Assembly (NCBI RefSeq): GCF_000699445.3
Contig: NC_067195.1
Span: 10,096,287-10,160,286, forward strand
Reading direction: 5' to 3'
Length of the DNA: 64,000 nucleotides
From: Schistosoma haematobium
Taxonomy: Eukaryota > Platyhelminthes > Trematoda > Strigeidida > Schistosomatidae
In this document: in pieces, positions 45,968-58,104 of the stretch
Layout of the letters: the number at the start of each line of letters is the position of its first letter
Position numbering within the stretch: position 1 is the first letter of the stretch
Notes under the pieces: generated by a model
Seen by the model: only the letters and a program-made list of their open reading frames with translations
What the model was told of the DNA's origin: nothing
The model's database searches: none
Translations under genes and position numbers: made by a program

Positions 45968-48900
45968 GTAAGAAGCCAGTTTTACACCAGTTTACTTTAG
46001 ACTAACATTGAAAGTCCAAAAACGGAATCAAGCCTGGGTCCTTTCAGCTTTAAGTTCTACCAACAGTACTTCGATGTTGATACAAGTCAGGTAAGTACTA
46101 CTGCGTATACAAAAAACTTTTGTGATCTTGCTTACTTATTCATGTGAGGTATTGTGATTGATAACAGCTTCTAAATCAGTTTTCGTGTTTAAATGGGCTT
46201 TTTAGTCTCAGTACCAGTAAAGTCTGAGACGGAGTTCATAAATAAAAAGTGCTAAAGATCATTTATGATAGTTTGAAATGTATTTGTACACTTAGGATAA
46301 TTTGAATGTGTACTAAATTTACTAGCCTCGGTTACTAGAGCGCTTTAAGTATACAAACCATTTTGTTCACTAACACATTGTGGTATCACATCCTGTAAAA
46401 TGAATGTGCGTAAAGCGATTTCTTAAACCGATATATAGCCGGCGACTAGTACATTGGACAGCTGTGCGTTCATTATTTAAAATATATTGAGCAATGATAT
46501 ATAGGATGAGTTATCAAAACACTACATAAAGTTATTTCTGCGGAAAACTTTTATCTATAACCTGGTAATTAGCATGTTGACTCAAGCTTATTAAGTGTTA
46601 GCTGTGAGATGTGATATGATCTATGAACCACAATATAGCCCAGTGGTCATTATCAGTCTGTTTAAATGTTCATTCAGGAATCACGCATTTGGCGAGAAAA
46701 TGTTATAAGAATGTGTCATGTCCCGATTGCTTTTGTCCATATTTTTCGCTTGCCCACATAACGCTGAGAAGTGTAATACATTTCCTATAACACCTTGTGT
46801 TCAGGCAAGCTATTAAGTCATTGCTTGAGAGTGGAAGTAATCATTTCTATCCTTATTTTAACGCTGCGTACGAGTAAAATTTTGTTGCTAAAACCTTTAT
46901 CATAGTCATTTACATCATTATGTAGGTTCTGCATCGTCTTGCCTCTGCATTCATACCTAATCCGCGTATAAATTTCATTCAACATTCTCTAAAACCTCGA
47001 GCTGATCTCTATGGTCCATTTTGGATTTCAACTACGTTGATGTTAGCTGCTGCCATCGGGGGGAATATATCCAACTATTTGCAGTCACGTCGTGAGGTAT
47101 CTTCATGGCATTATGATTTTCAGAAAGGTGTGTTTCATTTTACGCACTGTTGCATTCAATTTGAAATTTTCAACATTTATGATTCATTTAAGTAGCAAAC
47201 AGTTGATCATTTATTACCCATGATTTTTGTTTATGTAGTTTCTTAAAAGAGCTACCAAACGCTCAGGAAACCAGTCTTTTTAAAAGTAGATCCTACCAAT
47301 CTGTCTGATAAGAAAAAGTTCAAATTTCATCAACATATATTCACATTATCACAAAGAATTTAATTCGATTAGTTTAAGTGAGTAGGATTTACTCAGGGTC
47401 GTAATAGTATTGCATGTTTTAGGTTGTAAGTTCACTTTGAAAAAAAGAAGTTTTTTCAGGAGGCATTTTGTTCAGTACCTGAAAGTATTGTAATAAAGCA
47501 CTGCTGAGGAGTCCCATACTATGACGAAACGGCCGTCCAGTACTTCCAGGTTTCCAACGGTGGTCTAACATCAAGTCATGATCTCAACCAAAAACTTAAC
47601 AATCTCCACAACCCCCATACTGACAATTGAAATTAGTTAGCATAATGATTTCATAATTTCAACCAGTTTATTATAAGCCGTTCTTAAGCTTCATGTTTAC
47701 TTGTGTAAAGTTCCATTAACCCTGCAGTAATGTCTCAAAGTCAAATGATTTAATAGTGATAGTTTTTCTTTAATAATTATTCCCTAGCGTCATTTAAAAG
47801 ACTACATACTACCCCTTTACATGTTACGTTTCTCAATTCTTCTAGAATGGTCAGTAGATTTACAGCATGTTTGCGTATATTGTTCTTATAGGTAATGAAT
47901 ACGTAAAGTTTTCTATTTGATGGATTACTACTTCACGATTTTCAGGTTTACTATTTTTAAGCTTTTACCCGCTATTCTTAATTAAAGTGGACTCGCAATC
48001 ATTTGTTTGATGAATGCATACATCAAGTGCACGTTTATTCACTCAACTTTGATCCACAGTCAGTCAGTCAGCGGCAGCGTAGAACTTCGTACGTACGTAC
48101 ATCAGTACGAGTTGCTATACCACATCAGCACAGAGATACAATTGTCGATTCGAATACCGTAGTGGTAGAGGTAGGATCTGTAATACTACAATCAAATCAG
48201 GTGAAGCGGGTTTGGGCACAAAATATACTGGTTCAGGGACAAGTATTTTAACCTAAAGACCACCAGTTCTCAATCCCTGCATCTTCCTCTATCAGTTGTT
48301 ATAGTGGTGTCACGAGATAGATCTTCGGTTTCAAAACTAGTATCTATAATATGGTGTCCACATCGACTACTAACGTTTGCATTTATAGCTAATCAAAAGA
48401 CTAGTTAGTCACTCACCCTTTTTCATTTTACTGAGTATTAATTATCCACTTTTTAATTTCGTAGTTACGCTGACATCAACTATCATTTATGTGTATTGGT
48501 GGCTAACACCACTGCTGTTGCATGCAGTTATGCACATTCATCGTAAAAACAAGAAACCCCAGTCAAACGATGCTGAAAGCGATCTCACTGACCTATTGGA
48601 ACGTTCCGACACTGATTCATCATCATTTCACAATGCGAAAAATGCAAATAAATTCTTCGATGTTCTGTCGACCTATGGTTATTCATTAGCAGTTTTCGTT
48701 CCTGTTGCAGTGAGTTATGCTGGTTACATTAGTGGTTTTAGTAATTGTAAATGACTTGTTTATTGATAATTTAGGTTATCTTGTGGATGTTTTTGTTGTC
48801 TGTCTAGCTGTAATGCATGTTCCTTAATGTTTACTCACTTTGAGTACCCTTGTTTACATTTTTCATAATAATAGCCGTAAACATTTCAGTGTAGGGATAC

Positions 48901-51900
48901 ATTTATCGTGTGATAGTTAAGTCATAATTTATAATCAATTAAATGCTTATGTTGGGGTGTATAAGACACAACAACAAATACTGTGGTCTTTTTACCTCAA
49001 CATATTACATGACAGTACCCTGTAACTGACATCGTTTGTTATTGATTGTTCTACCTTGTAAAATACTGTTTATACTGTGGTACCCATGTATTCCATTTTT
49101 TCCTTGAAAGATGAGAGCTGTCATTCACAGTTCTGTCTTCTCCCTTATTACTTAGATGCATTCGTCATCTTCAACTTATCTTCATGCTGTAGTCATCTGA
49201 CATCTAATCACGTTTGATCCCTGTCCATATTAAAGACGTCGTACCTCGATATATTTAGTTGCTCAAACTGTGAGTTACAACAGTTTGCACAGGAAGTCAT
49301 TAATTTGTGTAGTCAGAAATTCGTAGTTGGAAATAGATTAATATTGTTCCCCACTATAAGATCGTTTACACGACAGGATATCCGAAGCCTGTAGTTCCTA
49401 TCTTCTCTATCAACTCATAGTAATAATTCTGTTTATCATGTGTAAAAGCTCAAAATATGGGTAATGGCTTGTCAGATTGTGTCTTGATATTATTATGCTT
49501 ATGTTCCTTAAATTGATTCACTACTGTATTGCTATCTGTCTTCTATTTGATCTTCTGATATATTGTCTAGTTACTGGTATTAGTTTAGTTATGTTTATGG
49601 GTTTCCTAATATGATTACTGAACTATGTGGTTTAATATTTTTGGTGCACTATTTTGTATCAGATTACAAAGTGCATCTAACAATTCAGCATATACTATTT
49701 GTTTCTAAATCAACCTATTTCTTTTGGATAAACAGCTATGATTCTGCATTACAAATACTAAACAGTTTCACTTAGTACCAATGTGTGCGTCTCTTCTGAA
49801 ACTGTGATCTGGTTATCACATTATAATGAACTATGTTTGTCCCAGATAGTCATAATAAGCTACTTAGAACGTGATTGTGTAATCAAACTGAGTGTTTAAT
49901 ATTAAACTTGTAGAAAACTCAACTGAAAGTGGTGGTATTAGTTCAAGTAATCTTGGTTTCATTGTTGGGTATATTTCTCCTCAAATATGAAATAACAACC
50001 GATGTCTAATCCGGTTACACTTAAATTTAATTACAAATAATAATCATGTTGGTTAATCTGTAACTCGATTCCGCTACTATAGGGCCTTCCTTCTCTTGTT
50101 CAACCTAACTAGATGTAAGAAAACCACTTGGTTGCAGGCTGATGAGAGTAGACTATTCTAAAGTAGAGTATGTAGGAAGTGATTTTGACGAGGTGAATAA
50201 TTAGGTAGTAGTATTGCCAAGTTAATAACGAAGGCCTTTTGTTATGGTTGTTCACGAACGCTAAATAATAGCTCACATCGGGTTGTTTTTTGACGTGGTC
50301 GTTCGTATTACAGTAAACATAGATCGTGTTACCATTGGTTTCACTTATACATTGTCTCTTTTTTGGAGCATACCCTAAGACTCTGACCATACCCTGATTA
50401 GGGTCGTTTGTTTGAAAGTAGACCTGTTGTTCATTGGTCCAAATGTTCAACTTTCAGGTACTGGATCACAGAGTGAAATATCGCTTTACTGATTCACATT
50501 AACTGTAATGCGTGATAGTGAGGTCCAACGTAAGTTATATTTTCATCCCAAAAATGAAGACTTGATCTTTTGCACATGAAAATATTGTTATTCCAATTGA
50601 ACTATTATTATTATCATTATTATTATTTGTGTTGTATTTTCCCCAACAATTCATAGATTTTATGGACAATTCAGATTGATATACTACAATGGTTATTGTT
50701 CTTAGTTGGAATAGGAATTTCTGGGGCATTCCTAGTATTTGCTTTAATGCCTAGTATACGCAAAGAATATCCAAAGGTGAATGTATCTTATTTTATTGTT
50801 CACTTTTGTATTTGTTCACCTTTCTTTTGCTTATTAAATAGTTCTATGGGACAATATTTTTAATCAGATCCGGATAGCAGTGACTAACAGTGGAAACGCG
50901 GGTTCACGTTTCATCATATTTGGGACTCACTAGATGGATGTACCTGGACCTCTGTGTTGATGTTCACATCAGAATTCAGTGCTCTCTCTTTCAAACACTC
51001 AACGCTTTGTTCACTTGATAGTAATATTGAAGCAATGCTCTCAGGATTCACATGCCAAAAGAAACGAATGAGTATCGATCCTTAACATCAATAACTGGGG
51101 ATATTTAAATCCTTGCAACTGAATTCGATCAACTGATAGTTTAGCTTTTTCCTGGTATCAACTTAATTCTCTTACATACGAAGTCCTAGGTTTCTGTTCT
51201 GCAATGAGATGACAAATCTAGACTAATCTTCCATAATGTATATATATCTTTATTACAGAATGTGAATTCCTGGTTATTATAACATTGATGTTTAGCAATA
51301 TATAAAGATAATTAACTTAAATCAACATATGTATTTGTACTCCGTGTTTAGAAAACTATCATTCAACATCTTTATAATAAATATCAAAGTCGATGATTAC
51401 ATCCCATAGGATTTAATCACAAAATAAGAGAAAGTAAATTTATTAGTTATCTAAACTAGTCACTAAAGTGAAAGTTGAATCGCGTAATTATCCGTTGTAC
51501 AAGTTGCCTATTTCTTGGCTTGCACTCTATGGAACTGATACAGATTTAAACATTTCTGTGTGAGGAACAATAGCATCTTGTACTCAAATGTTTCCATCAG
51601 TATATTATATTTCTTTTGGAATCCAAAAAAATATTCCGCATCAAAGTTCCTAGAGGCCCAGAAACTGTAGGGAACGTCTTAGCCAATCATCGTTGAATGG
51701 AATCTTCTCAGTAACATCTAGAAAATGCAGAATCATATGCCACCGCTTTGACTGGACATTTACTTATACTACTAATATACTGCTAATTCTAAAATCGTGT
51801 TTAAATCCATTAATAACGTCGCTTTTTCTGTACAAAGACGAAGTTTGGATTGGAGCTTTTACTCGCAATTCGCACTTTCCAGTGTTCTAGATGACGTGTA

Positions 51901-53978
51901 GAAGTGGTTAGGGATATCGGAATTCGCTAGGAAGACAGTTCAAACATGTTGGTTCATTATTCAAAAACGATACAATTTTTTAATATTTATTTTAGACATG
52001 TTTCAAGGTTACATCACCGTAAATTACTAACAACCTATTTTTGTTTTCAGCTTGCAACACCAATAATGATCATTATAATTGTAGTACATTTTGGTTTTTC
52101 ATTAGCTCTAATGGTAAGTTGTTAAAATTCATGTCGTTATTTTTAAAATAATTTTCAGAATATCAAATATTTAACGCATAATCATTCGTAGATAGATTTC
52201 CATTAAAAACACAGTTTACATTGTTATTATCTAAGGTCCTTTTACACTGTTATACTCCTATTTATCGAATGTGTCGTAAACACTAAACAATAATATATAT
52301 TTAAACTACACATTATGAAATCTACATTAAGCCTAAGCTGATTGATTAGTTATTAAATCTCTCAACTTTTTACCACTTAGTCATTGGTTTGAATCCGTCG
52401 CCATCTGATTCGGTTTGTGTAATATTACTAACCGTCATAGAGTGTTATTCAAAGCCTAGTATATAAATGTGATAAGAAAAAAGTAAATAAATAAATAACG
52501 TGATTTTAATTGTGCCGAATCTTGGAAATCTCTATATGGAACTCAATTATTTTAGTTTTGTCGATTGGCCAGTAATTAAGCGTTTCAGCCAATAATGTAT
52601 TTATTGTCTGGATACTGTAGCCGTATCGGTTACCTGTATTTGGTGATCGGTCTCGTGTATCGTGATGGCTAAATCAAGCTATATTGGTTGTAACACTTTC
52701 AGTTAGGGTCCTATCATACCAAGGAGAGTAGTAAAACTTAAATCGGAGAATGAAGTTGCTTTGTTGGCTGTACAATGGTGTGACGGCACTGAGGTGTTGT
52801 CAAGACGTTTTTACCCTCTTTTTCCATTATGAGGTGACGAGGTTACTGCAGATTCCGGTTGTCTATGGAGGAACGCCTTACTGCCACCAAACCTCAATTA
52901 GGTCACCACGATACAGAAACTGACCAACACATCAAAGGATTAGCTGCGGTTGGGGTCGAAGAGTGGATCATAATAACGCCGATCTATTCACTTTTTATTT
53001 TCCTTTACATCTTGATTTTCGGTATTCCTTTTGGCATACATTTTCATCCGTTTTCTTGAATCCTTGTTTATAATATCCATTCTTACTTATTATCATTGCT
53101 ACTTTATTATTTCGACTATTTTTCCATTTATCTTGTTATTTCCATCTCAATTTACTGTTATGGTCTGGCAACTTGAGTTAACGGACGTTTATGCCATTGT
53201 CTACATTGATTATTATTAGATAACTGAAAAAGCCGCTTTTGGTGTTCTCGTTCATTTCTTGGAATTACTAAACTACAAAAGTGTCTACTGACAACCACAT
53301 ATTTAGGTCGTGGTTTTTTCGTCATTATTATCACCTGATTGGTACTTACACCCGTTACCCCTCGTGGAACATAGGCCGCCGACCAGACTTCTCCTTTCCA
53401 GTTGTTTCTAATTGCTACTCATTCCTTCGATGTCTACCTACAGTTTCCGGCGCAGTGTCGTTTGGTCTACCTCCTTTCCCTTTGCCTCGGGGATTCTGTG
53501 TTAGGGCTTGCTTTGTGATGCAGTTTGACGATTTCCGCCTTGTTTCCTATCCACCTTCAGCGTCTTTCCCTAATTTTTTCTTCATTTGGAAGCTGGTTTG
53601 TTCTCTGCCGGAGTAGGCTGATGGTGTTTGACCAACGAATGTTGAGTATCTTGCGTAGAATACTATTTATAAATAGTACCTGATTGTTAGTCGAAGTTTA
53701 ATTAATGGTAATCTCAGTTTGTTCTTAACAGCATAATATTGTTTCAGTCCTTAATCATTTCAACTGTTTATTTCTGTTATTCATTTTCACTCGTCTACTA
53801 AATGATGCTTTTGCATTCCTTATTTTTCCTCCTATAGATTGCCTTCTTTCATGGATCTCCACCTGTACTAGATCCTCTATCTCATACTGGTTATATACAT
53901 CAACAAAATGTTTTGGAAAATAATAAACAACTGTCAAATATCACTGTATTAACTACTAATAAGCCAGTATATCATTAA
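45872..53978 (+). CDS. YIPF1: YIPF1/YIPF2-like Yip1-domain membrane protein, complete, 7 exons
   Basis: Exons are 45872-45967, 46001-46090, 46926-47127, 48465-48709, 50657-50776, 52051-52113 and 53838-53978. The coding length is 957 bases, giving 318 residues and TAA, close to the roughly 310 of human YIPF1 and YIPF2. Motifs match in order: [83 protein letters not shown] and FGFSLAL. The Yip1 domain has five membrane spans and works in Rab-linked trafficking at the Golgi and late endosomes. The start is the first of two in-frame ATGs (45872, 45878); an in-frame TAA lies at 45788. The acidic, serine-rich insert in exon 4 ([17 protein letters not shown]) falls in the loop between spans. YIPF1 and YIPF2 cannot be told apart here. 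Confidence 0.93.
45968..46000 (+). other. YIPF1: 33-base micro-intron in YIPF1/2-like gene
   Basis: GTAAGA at the 5' end and TTTACTTTAG at the 3' end, with phase 0 coding on both sides. Read-through is blocked by a stop: the intron's first codons in frame are GTA AGA AGC, and TAG falls at its 3' end. Introns of this size near gene starts are known in schistosomes. Confidence 0.8.
46001..46090 (+). CDS. YIPF1: YIPF1/2-like exon 2
   Basis: Encodes [20 protein letters not shown] and [10 protein letters not shown], matching the conserved F.F.YYQ.FFDVDT.QV motif that precedes the Yip1 domain. Donor GTAAGT, phase 0. Confidence 0.92.
46926..47127 (+). CDS. YIPF1: YIPF1/2-like exon 3
   Basis: Encodes [18 protein letters not shown], the family signature [13 protein letters not shown], the first membrane span, and [21 protein letters not shown]. 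It ends in phase 1 at donor GTGTGT. Confidence 0.94.
47496..47640 (+). repeat. tRNA-like SINE family A, sense, truncated head
   Basis: Keeps the hammerhead and the distal GGTGGTCTAACATCAAGTCA, TTAACAATCTCCACAACCCC tail but lacks the tRNA-like head. It lies in intron 3 of the YIPF1/2-like gene, in the same orientation as the gene. Confidence 0.75.
47498..47547 (+). ncRNA. Hammerhead ribozyme, best family A copy
   Basis: Reads GCACTG, CTGAGGA, stem II GTC/GAC, GAAA, stem III ACGG/CCGT, C17 at 47537, then CAGTAC. Stem I has five pairs with one mismatch. All conserved core bases are present and the cleavage triplet is GTC. As sense sequence in an intron, it would be transcribed with the host gene. 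Confidence 0.8.
48465..48709 (+). CDS. YIPF1: YIPF1/2-like exon 4
   Basis: Encodes [19 protein letters not shown], a basic turn (HRKNKK), an acidic serine-rich linker, and [18 protein letters not shown] at the start of the third span. Donor GTGAGT, phase 0. Confidence 0.93.
48720..50640. other. Intron 4 of YIPF1/2-like gene, no recognised feature
   Basis: AT-rich intron. Minus-strand open frames at 50109-50450 and 50535-50729 show no recognisable motif. Confidence 0.5.
50657..50776 (+). CDS. YIPF1: YIPF1/2-like exon 5
   Basis: Encodes [20 protein letters not shown] followed by [20 protein letters not shown], covering span 4 and the conserved W/M-P-..R motif. It is phase 0 at both ends. Confidence 0.93.
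50870..51015 (-). repeat. Decayed Sm-alpha-type SINE
   Basis: Plus-strand blocks GGATAGCAGTGACTAACAGT, TTGGGACTCACTAGATGGAT and GTTGATGTTCAC align with the units at 22909-23440. The core is damaged (minus strand CTAGTGAG). Confidence 0.6.
52051..52113 (+). CDS. YIPF1: YIPF1/2-like exon 6
   Basis: Encodes [20 protein letters not shown] plus Met, most of the fifth membrane span. Acceptor TTGTTTTCAG, donor GTAAGT, 63 bases, phase 0. Confidence 0.92.
52610..52990 (+). repeat. Fragment of SR3/Perere-3-like LINE 5' region
   Basis: Matches 56810-57030 in order: TATCGTGATG, CAAGCTATATTGG, GGTCCTA, GCTGTACA.TGGTGTGACGGC, GAGGTGTT. It is non-coding leader sequence of the LINE, in intron 6 of the YIPF1/2-like gene. 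Confidence 0.65.
53330..53680 (-). pseudogene. RTE (SR2-like) LINE 3' fragment
   Basis: Same region as 35412-35790 and 43770-44000. The minus strand shows [23 protein letters not shown] and QLERRS..VGG blocks with stops. It lies in intron 6, about 160 bases before the last YIPF1/2-like exon. Confidence 0.68.
53838..53978 (+). CDS. YIPF1: YIPF1/2-like terminal exon 7
   Basis: Encodes [20 protein letters not shown] and a short hydrophilic tail ending NKPVYH before TAA. The start matches the family's YFF..P end of span 5. Confidence 0.9.
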   Translation: MAFFHGSPPVLDPLSHTGYIHQQNVLENNKQLSNITVLTTNKPVYH

Positions 53979-54318
53979 TTCATCTGTTATTTTAGCTTGA
54001 GCACTGCTATTTTAAGTAGGAAATTTGTTAAACAACGGTAATACTATTATTACTACTAACACTACTATTAACTGTTATAAACCTTTGTACAGGTGCAGTT
54101 GATTCCTTTCTTTCTGTTTGTTTATTACTGCTTCTGTATTGTACTATCATTTCCACAATACATAAATGCATGCATAACACTGTGATATTCATTGTGTTTC
54201 ATTTTTATTTTAACTATTTTCAAAATATACGGATTACATAGTAATTGAGGTCACATTTTCTATTGAGTAGTTGAAAATGAGTAATTTAATGACTGGATGT
54301 TATATAATTCATTCGGAA

Positions 54319-54364
<46 letters not shown>
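54319..54364. repeat. (ATT)n microsatellite
   Basis: About 15 ATT units downstream of the YIPF1/2-like gene. A shorter run of the same unit is at 8699-8722. Confidence 0.92.
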
Positions 54365-54368
<4 letters not shown>

Positions 54369-54414
54369 CTACAAGGTATAAAAAGATGTGAATAATAATC
54401 GTTTAGTTTTAGTT

Positions 54415-54475
54415 ATTTGAACACATAAATATTGGTACAAGGGGGCACCAAATATATATGCACCACACAATAATA
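54415..54475 (-). repeat. Dispersed repeat family B, 3' end fragment
   Basis: Reverse complement of the family's end: ATTGGTACAAGGGGGCACCA followed by AATATATATGCACCACAC. Confidence 0.65.
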
Positions 54476-54576
54476 ATCGAGTATTATGACATTTGTTTAT
54501 TAGAGGAAGTAACACTCATTTTGGGTTACATTTATAAAATGTTTTGTTACTTTTCAAGTGTGTCTTAATATTTCAT

Positions 54577-54582
54577 AATAAA
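54577..54582 (+). promoter_or_regulatory. Candidate polyadenylation signal after YIPF1/2-like gene
   Basis: AATAAA lies about 600 bases after the stop codon, in AT-rich sequence. It is the nearest canonical hexamer I noticed, so assignment is weak. Confidence 0.27.
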
Positions 54583-54899
54583 AAGTAAATAGTGTCTGTA
54601 TTTGAAAAGTACAAGTTAATTGATATTTTACAACCTTATGTATATGTGCTTACTCAGGAAAGGTAATATTTGTTATATACTACTAACTTTCAGTGTTTTA
54701 CTTAGTACAATTAACGCTAATGAATAATTGGTGTGAAATATACATTGAAATCATACACATAAGAAGTATTGAAACTATCGAATCTTGTACTGTTATAAAA
54801 CTTCGATGCTTACATGTCTTCGCAAATATCCCTTATTGTTATCCTGTTATTGACTCAATTGGCTGTCAAATCATTATACTATAATGATGAATAGTTGAT

Positions 54900-55195
54900 A
54901 TCATCCGGTCTTAGTTTTATTTATTTATTTGAACACAAATATTGGTACAAGAGGGCACCAAATATATATGCGCCACGCCATACGCCATTTGTTCCTTCAG
55001 GATACTGGAGACTATGTGCACCATTGGTTTGGGATCCGGCTAAAGCGCCGAACATTCGCTTTTCGTCCTCTCATTTTCGTAAACAACGCCCCCGCCACGA
55101 GAAGGGAGTGAGTAGGACTTCCCTGGCAGAGGCTGTATACGCTTGGCCGTGTGAGAGCATTTCGAGAGGGAACAGTAGCTCTAGAGTTCTAGTGA
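54900..55195 (-). repeat. Dispersed repeat family B, antisense partial copy
   Basis: Carries TTATTTATTTATTTGAACAC, TTGGTACAAGAGGGCACCA, AAGCGCCGAACATTCGC and GTGTGAGAGCATTTCGAGAG, the reverse complement of 28640-29190 with an internal deletion. It is followed directly by a SINE family A copy. Confidence 0.68.
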
Positions 55196-55490
55196 GAAAC
55201 CCTGACCGCTATAGTCCAACTATGTCTAGTGTAAGACAGTTGCCCACCAAATACATTAAAAGATGGTTACGCGACATTACAATTTGATTGAAGTTAAACA
55301 TGTAAGCTATTGAATTTCAGCCCAATAGTCTACAAGTTAAGCGTTCGTACTGAATACGGAAGGTTTTAGGCTCGAGACCTGCTGTCAGGGTTTTAGATAC
55401 ACATTACTGATGAGTCTCATACTAGGACGAAGCAACTTTCCAGTGATTCCCGGTTTCCAGTGACTTTTTTAACTGGGATTGTTCCGTGAT
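55196..55490 (+). repeat. tRNA-like SINE family A, sense, decayed
   Basis: Contains AGATGGTTACGCGACATTAC, a degraded tRNA-like head, and CTGATGAGTCTCATACTAGG followed by ACGAAGC. The A of GAAA that pairs in stem III is replaced by G, so the hammerhead is unlikely to work. Confidence 0.6.
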
Positions 55491-56740
55491 ATTTTAACTA
55501 TTAAATTGGAAAAGTCAGGATGATTTTACATGATTAGAGCAAAGGGAAATTGACCAGTAGATTTTTAAGTAGTAAACTTATTTTAAGAGTAATAGTTGTC
55601 AGATAGTTTTAATAGAAAAAAAAACACGAATCAGTATCCACTGAAAATATTACTACTTTGATTTTGTTAAAACTGAAAACTATAGTAATAAAAAGACGGG
55701 GGATAGGTTTGTATGATGCAGAAAAAAGGGAGAACCGATTACTGGTGAAGATTTTATTCATCCTCCTGAAGGAAAGAAACACGACAGCAACTTATTGGAC
55801 AAAATACAATCATTCATGTTCAGATTTTACTGATATTTGATGATTAATCAACAGATAGCATACATAACTGGAAAAATGTGGATGCAACTGGAACTGTACA
55901 GCACTGGGCAAACACCACACTGAATTAGTATAAACAAGTACTGATGTCATGTTGAACAGATATCACTTTGAGTTAAAACGAATTTCATACTAAGTATCGC
56001 TAAGATTGTAACATGGTTTCACGTTTATCGTATCTTAGTGGGTGCTCTTCAGGAGTGTCGACCTGCGACTGTACACAGGATTAAACCTTTTACTTCCAGT
56101 TCTCTTGTCTAACATGATGTCACTGAGTTGGAATGCAATATTAGACTTTTTTGGTCTCAGTCAATCTATGATATTAATTTGTCCGTATCCGATGTTATTG
56201 TTGAGCTGCTAGCTCACCCTCTTGTTGACTAACTCTAAATTAGGTTTTTCCTCTTGAACTTCCATAAATCTATGTGGAATGTCGTTACTATTGACGATTT
56301 GATTATTAATGAAATGGTTTGTTCGGGATTTGTTATGATTTAAAGAAAGTTGTGAATGGTTCATTATGTTATTGGACCAATTAGGACAACTCATTTAACC
56401 ACCTCTTCCTTTGTAAATTTAGGTTACTTAAGAATGTATATAGTGATCATTTTACTAAATATTAATTCTTCACACTTGTGAGCCAAGTCCTGTATTTTAA
56501 TATTCCATTGCTCAGTGAAATATAAGCATCTAATGTTCATATAAGTATTCGTGTATTATTAATACAAATAGAGTTCTATGATCATATTAATCCACTCCTT
56601 CATTACAGTTCGTTTCAGCTGTTTATTACTATTCACTTTACCAACCAAACAAAATTCATTCGTTTTCACTAACATTTGTAAGGATAGAATCTAACTCGTC
56701 TCAAGAACTTTGATATTTTGGATTGAGAATAAGGGGATTG

Positions 56741-56800
56741 TGGCTAATGGTGAAATCCAGGATGTATGTTTCTCCCTATTACTCGTCAGCTGGATATCGA
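56741..56800 (-). ncRNA. Hammerhead relic at the 5' boundary of a LINE
   Basis: Minus strand: ATCCAG, CTGACGA, a shortened stem II, GAAAC, then CATCCTGGAT. The core boxes remain but stem II has lost pairing. It is antisense to the LINE that follows and looks like an Sm-alpha-type remnant. Confidence 0.5.
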
Positions 56801-57186
56801 GGCTCTCCCAACCGTTGTTGCTACCTTGACGTGGTAGTCGGGCTTGCCTATCGTGATGAAGCAACCGAGCTATACTGGCTGGAACAACCGTTCCTCAAGG
56901 TCCTACCACGTCAGACAGGTCGGTTGAAGAGCGGTAAGACTAAAAGCAACAAACCCAAGGTCCGAAGGCGAAGTCGTACTGCTGACTGTACAGAGGTGTG
57001 ACAGCAGTAAGGTGTTTCCTTCAGACAACTAGCATGACAGCGATGCTGCCTTCCCACAAGGAGGGGTGGGGTTAGAAAAGGTTGACCCTAAAAATGCACA
57101 CCTCGCCTTATCCCACGGATATCCGTCTCCGGCAGTAAGGTCTCAACAAGTACGGAGCTAACACAAAAACTACCCATAAAAAGGTC

Positions 57187-58083
57187 GTGTGTGACCGACC
57201 TCAAGCAGTTGTCCCTTGGGCACTGCGGTCACGCTCCCAGGTCACTAAGACCACCTCTAATCCAATTTCCTTTTCAGGTACCTCCAGAAGAACCCTTCCA
57301 CGGTGTGGGCAACCGGGAAGTGATAACCGCCCTCATACCTCTAACAGCACCCAAGACCATTGTATTCATAATCAACCTTCCTCTTCAATTCCTATTATTC
57401 CTCCTACATCGACTTTCAACCCTAAACTTCCTCCTTCGGCTTCCTCCTCAAGTGTCACCATAGCCAACGATTCTAGTGCTCAAAACACTGTCCCAGGTCT
57501 ACTGAAACTTCGCTCCAAACTACACATTGGAGCTTTCAACGTACGCACTCTGTGTCAAATCGGTCAGCAGGCTTCCTTGGCTAAAACCCTAGAGTCTCTT
57601 TCCATTGATGTATGCTGTGTCTCCGAAACACGCATACAGGATTCCAGTGTGGTCATTCACTCGACCTCACCTCGGCAAAACGGAGAGCCAACGAGATACA
57701 CCCTCCGTGTATCTGGTGACCCGATGGTCAGTTCTCGTGGACTGGCAGGTGTAGGCGTAGCACTAAGCACGAGGGCGGAACAAGCACTGTTAGAGTGGAT
57801 CCCCGTTAACAGTCGTTTATGTGCTGTTCGGCTAAACGGCTCCGCAAGAACTCAGAAGGATAGGGACACACGTCGTTGCCTTTTTACCGTTTCTGCTTAC
57901 ACTCCCACTGACTGCAGCTCGGATGAAGCGAAAGATGAATTTTACAGAAAGCTCTCTGAACTTCTTCAGAGAGCTAAACGTTCAAACGTAGTACTCTTAG
58001 CAGGTGACTCTAATGCTCAGTTAGGTAGCTTAAACCGAAGAGAAAGACATTTAGGTGGGTATTTTGGTATTTTGTCTCAGTGA
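57187..58083 (+). pseudogene. LINE endonuclease domain
   Basis: Contains LHIGAFNVRTLCQIGQQ, IDVCCVSETRIQ (catalytic Glu), GLAGVGVALST, FTVSAYTPTD and VVLLAGDSNAQLG, the apurinic-like endonuclease blocks of RTE LINEs. GDSNA replaces the usual GDFNA. It ends at a TGA; the rest of the domain (WTQIDHIVISHRW, DSDHALIRARI with the catalytic Asp-His) follows in the same frame at 58190-58330. Confidence 0.88.
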
Positions 58084-58104
58084 ACAGACAATAGTGATCG
58101 TCTG

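Noticed and set aside
54319..54364. CRISPR-like regular repeats
   Set aside because: The regular repetition is simple ATT microsatellite, and no spacer-repeat array occurs anywhere in the window.
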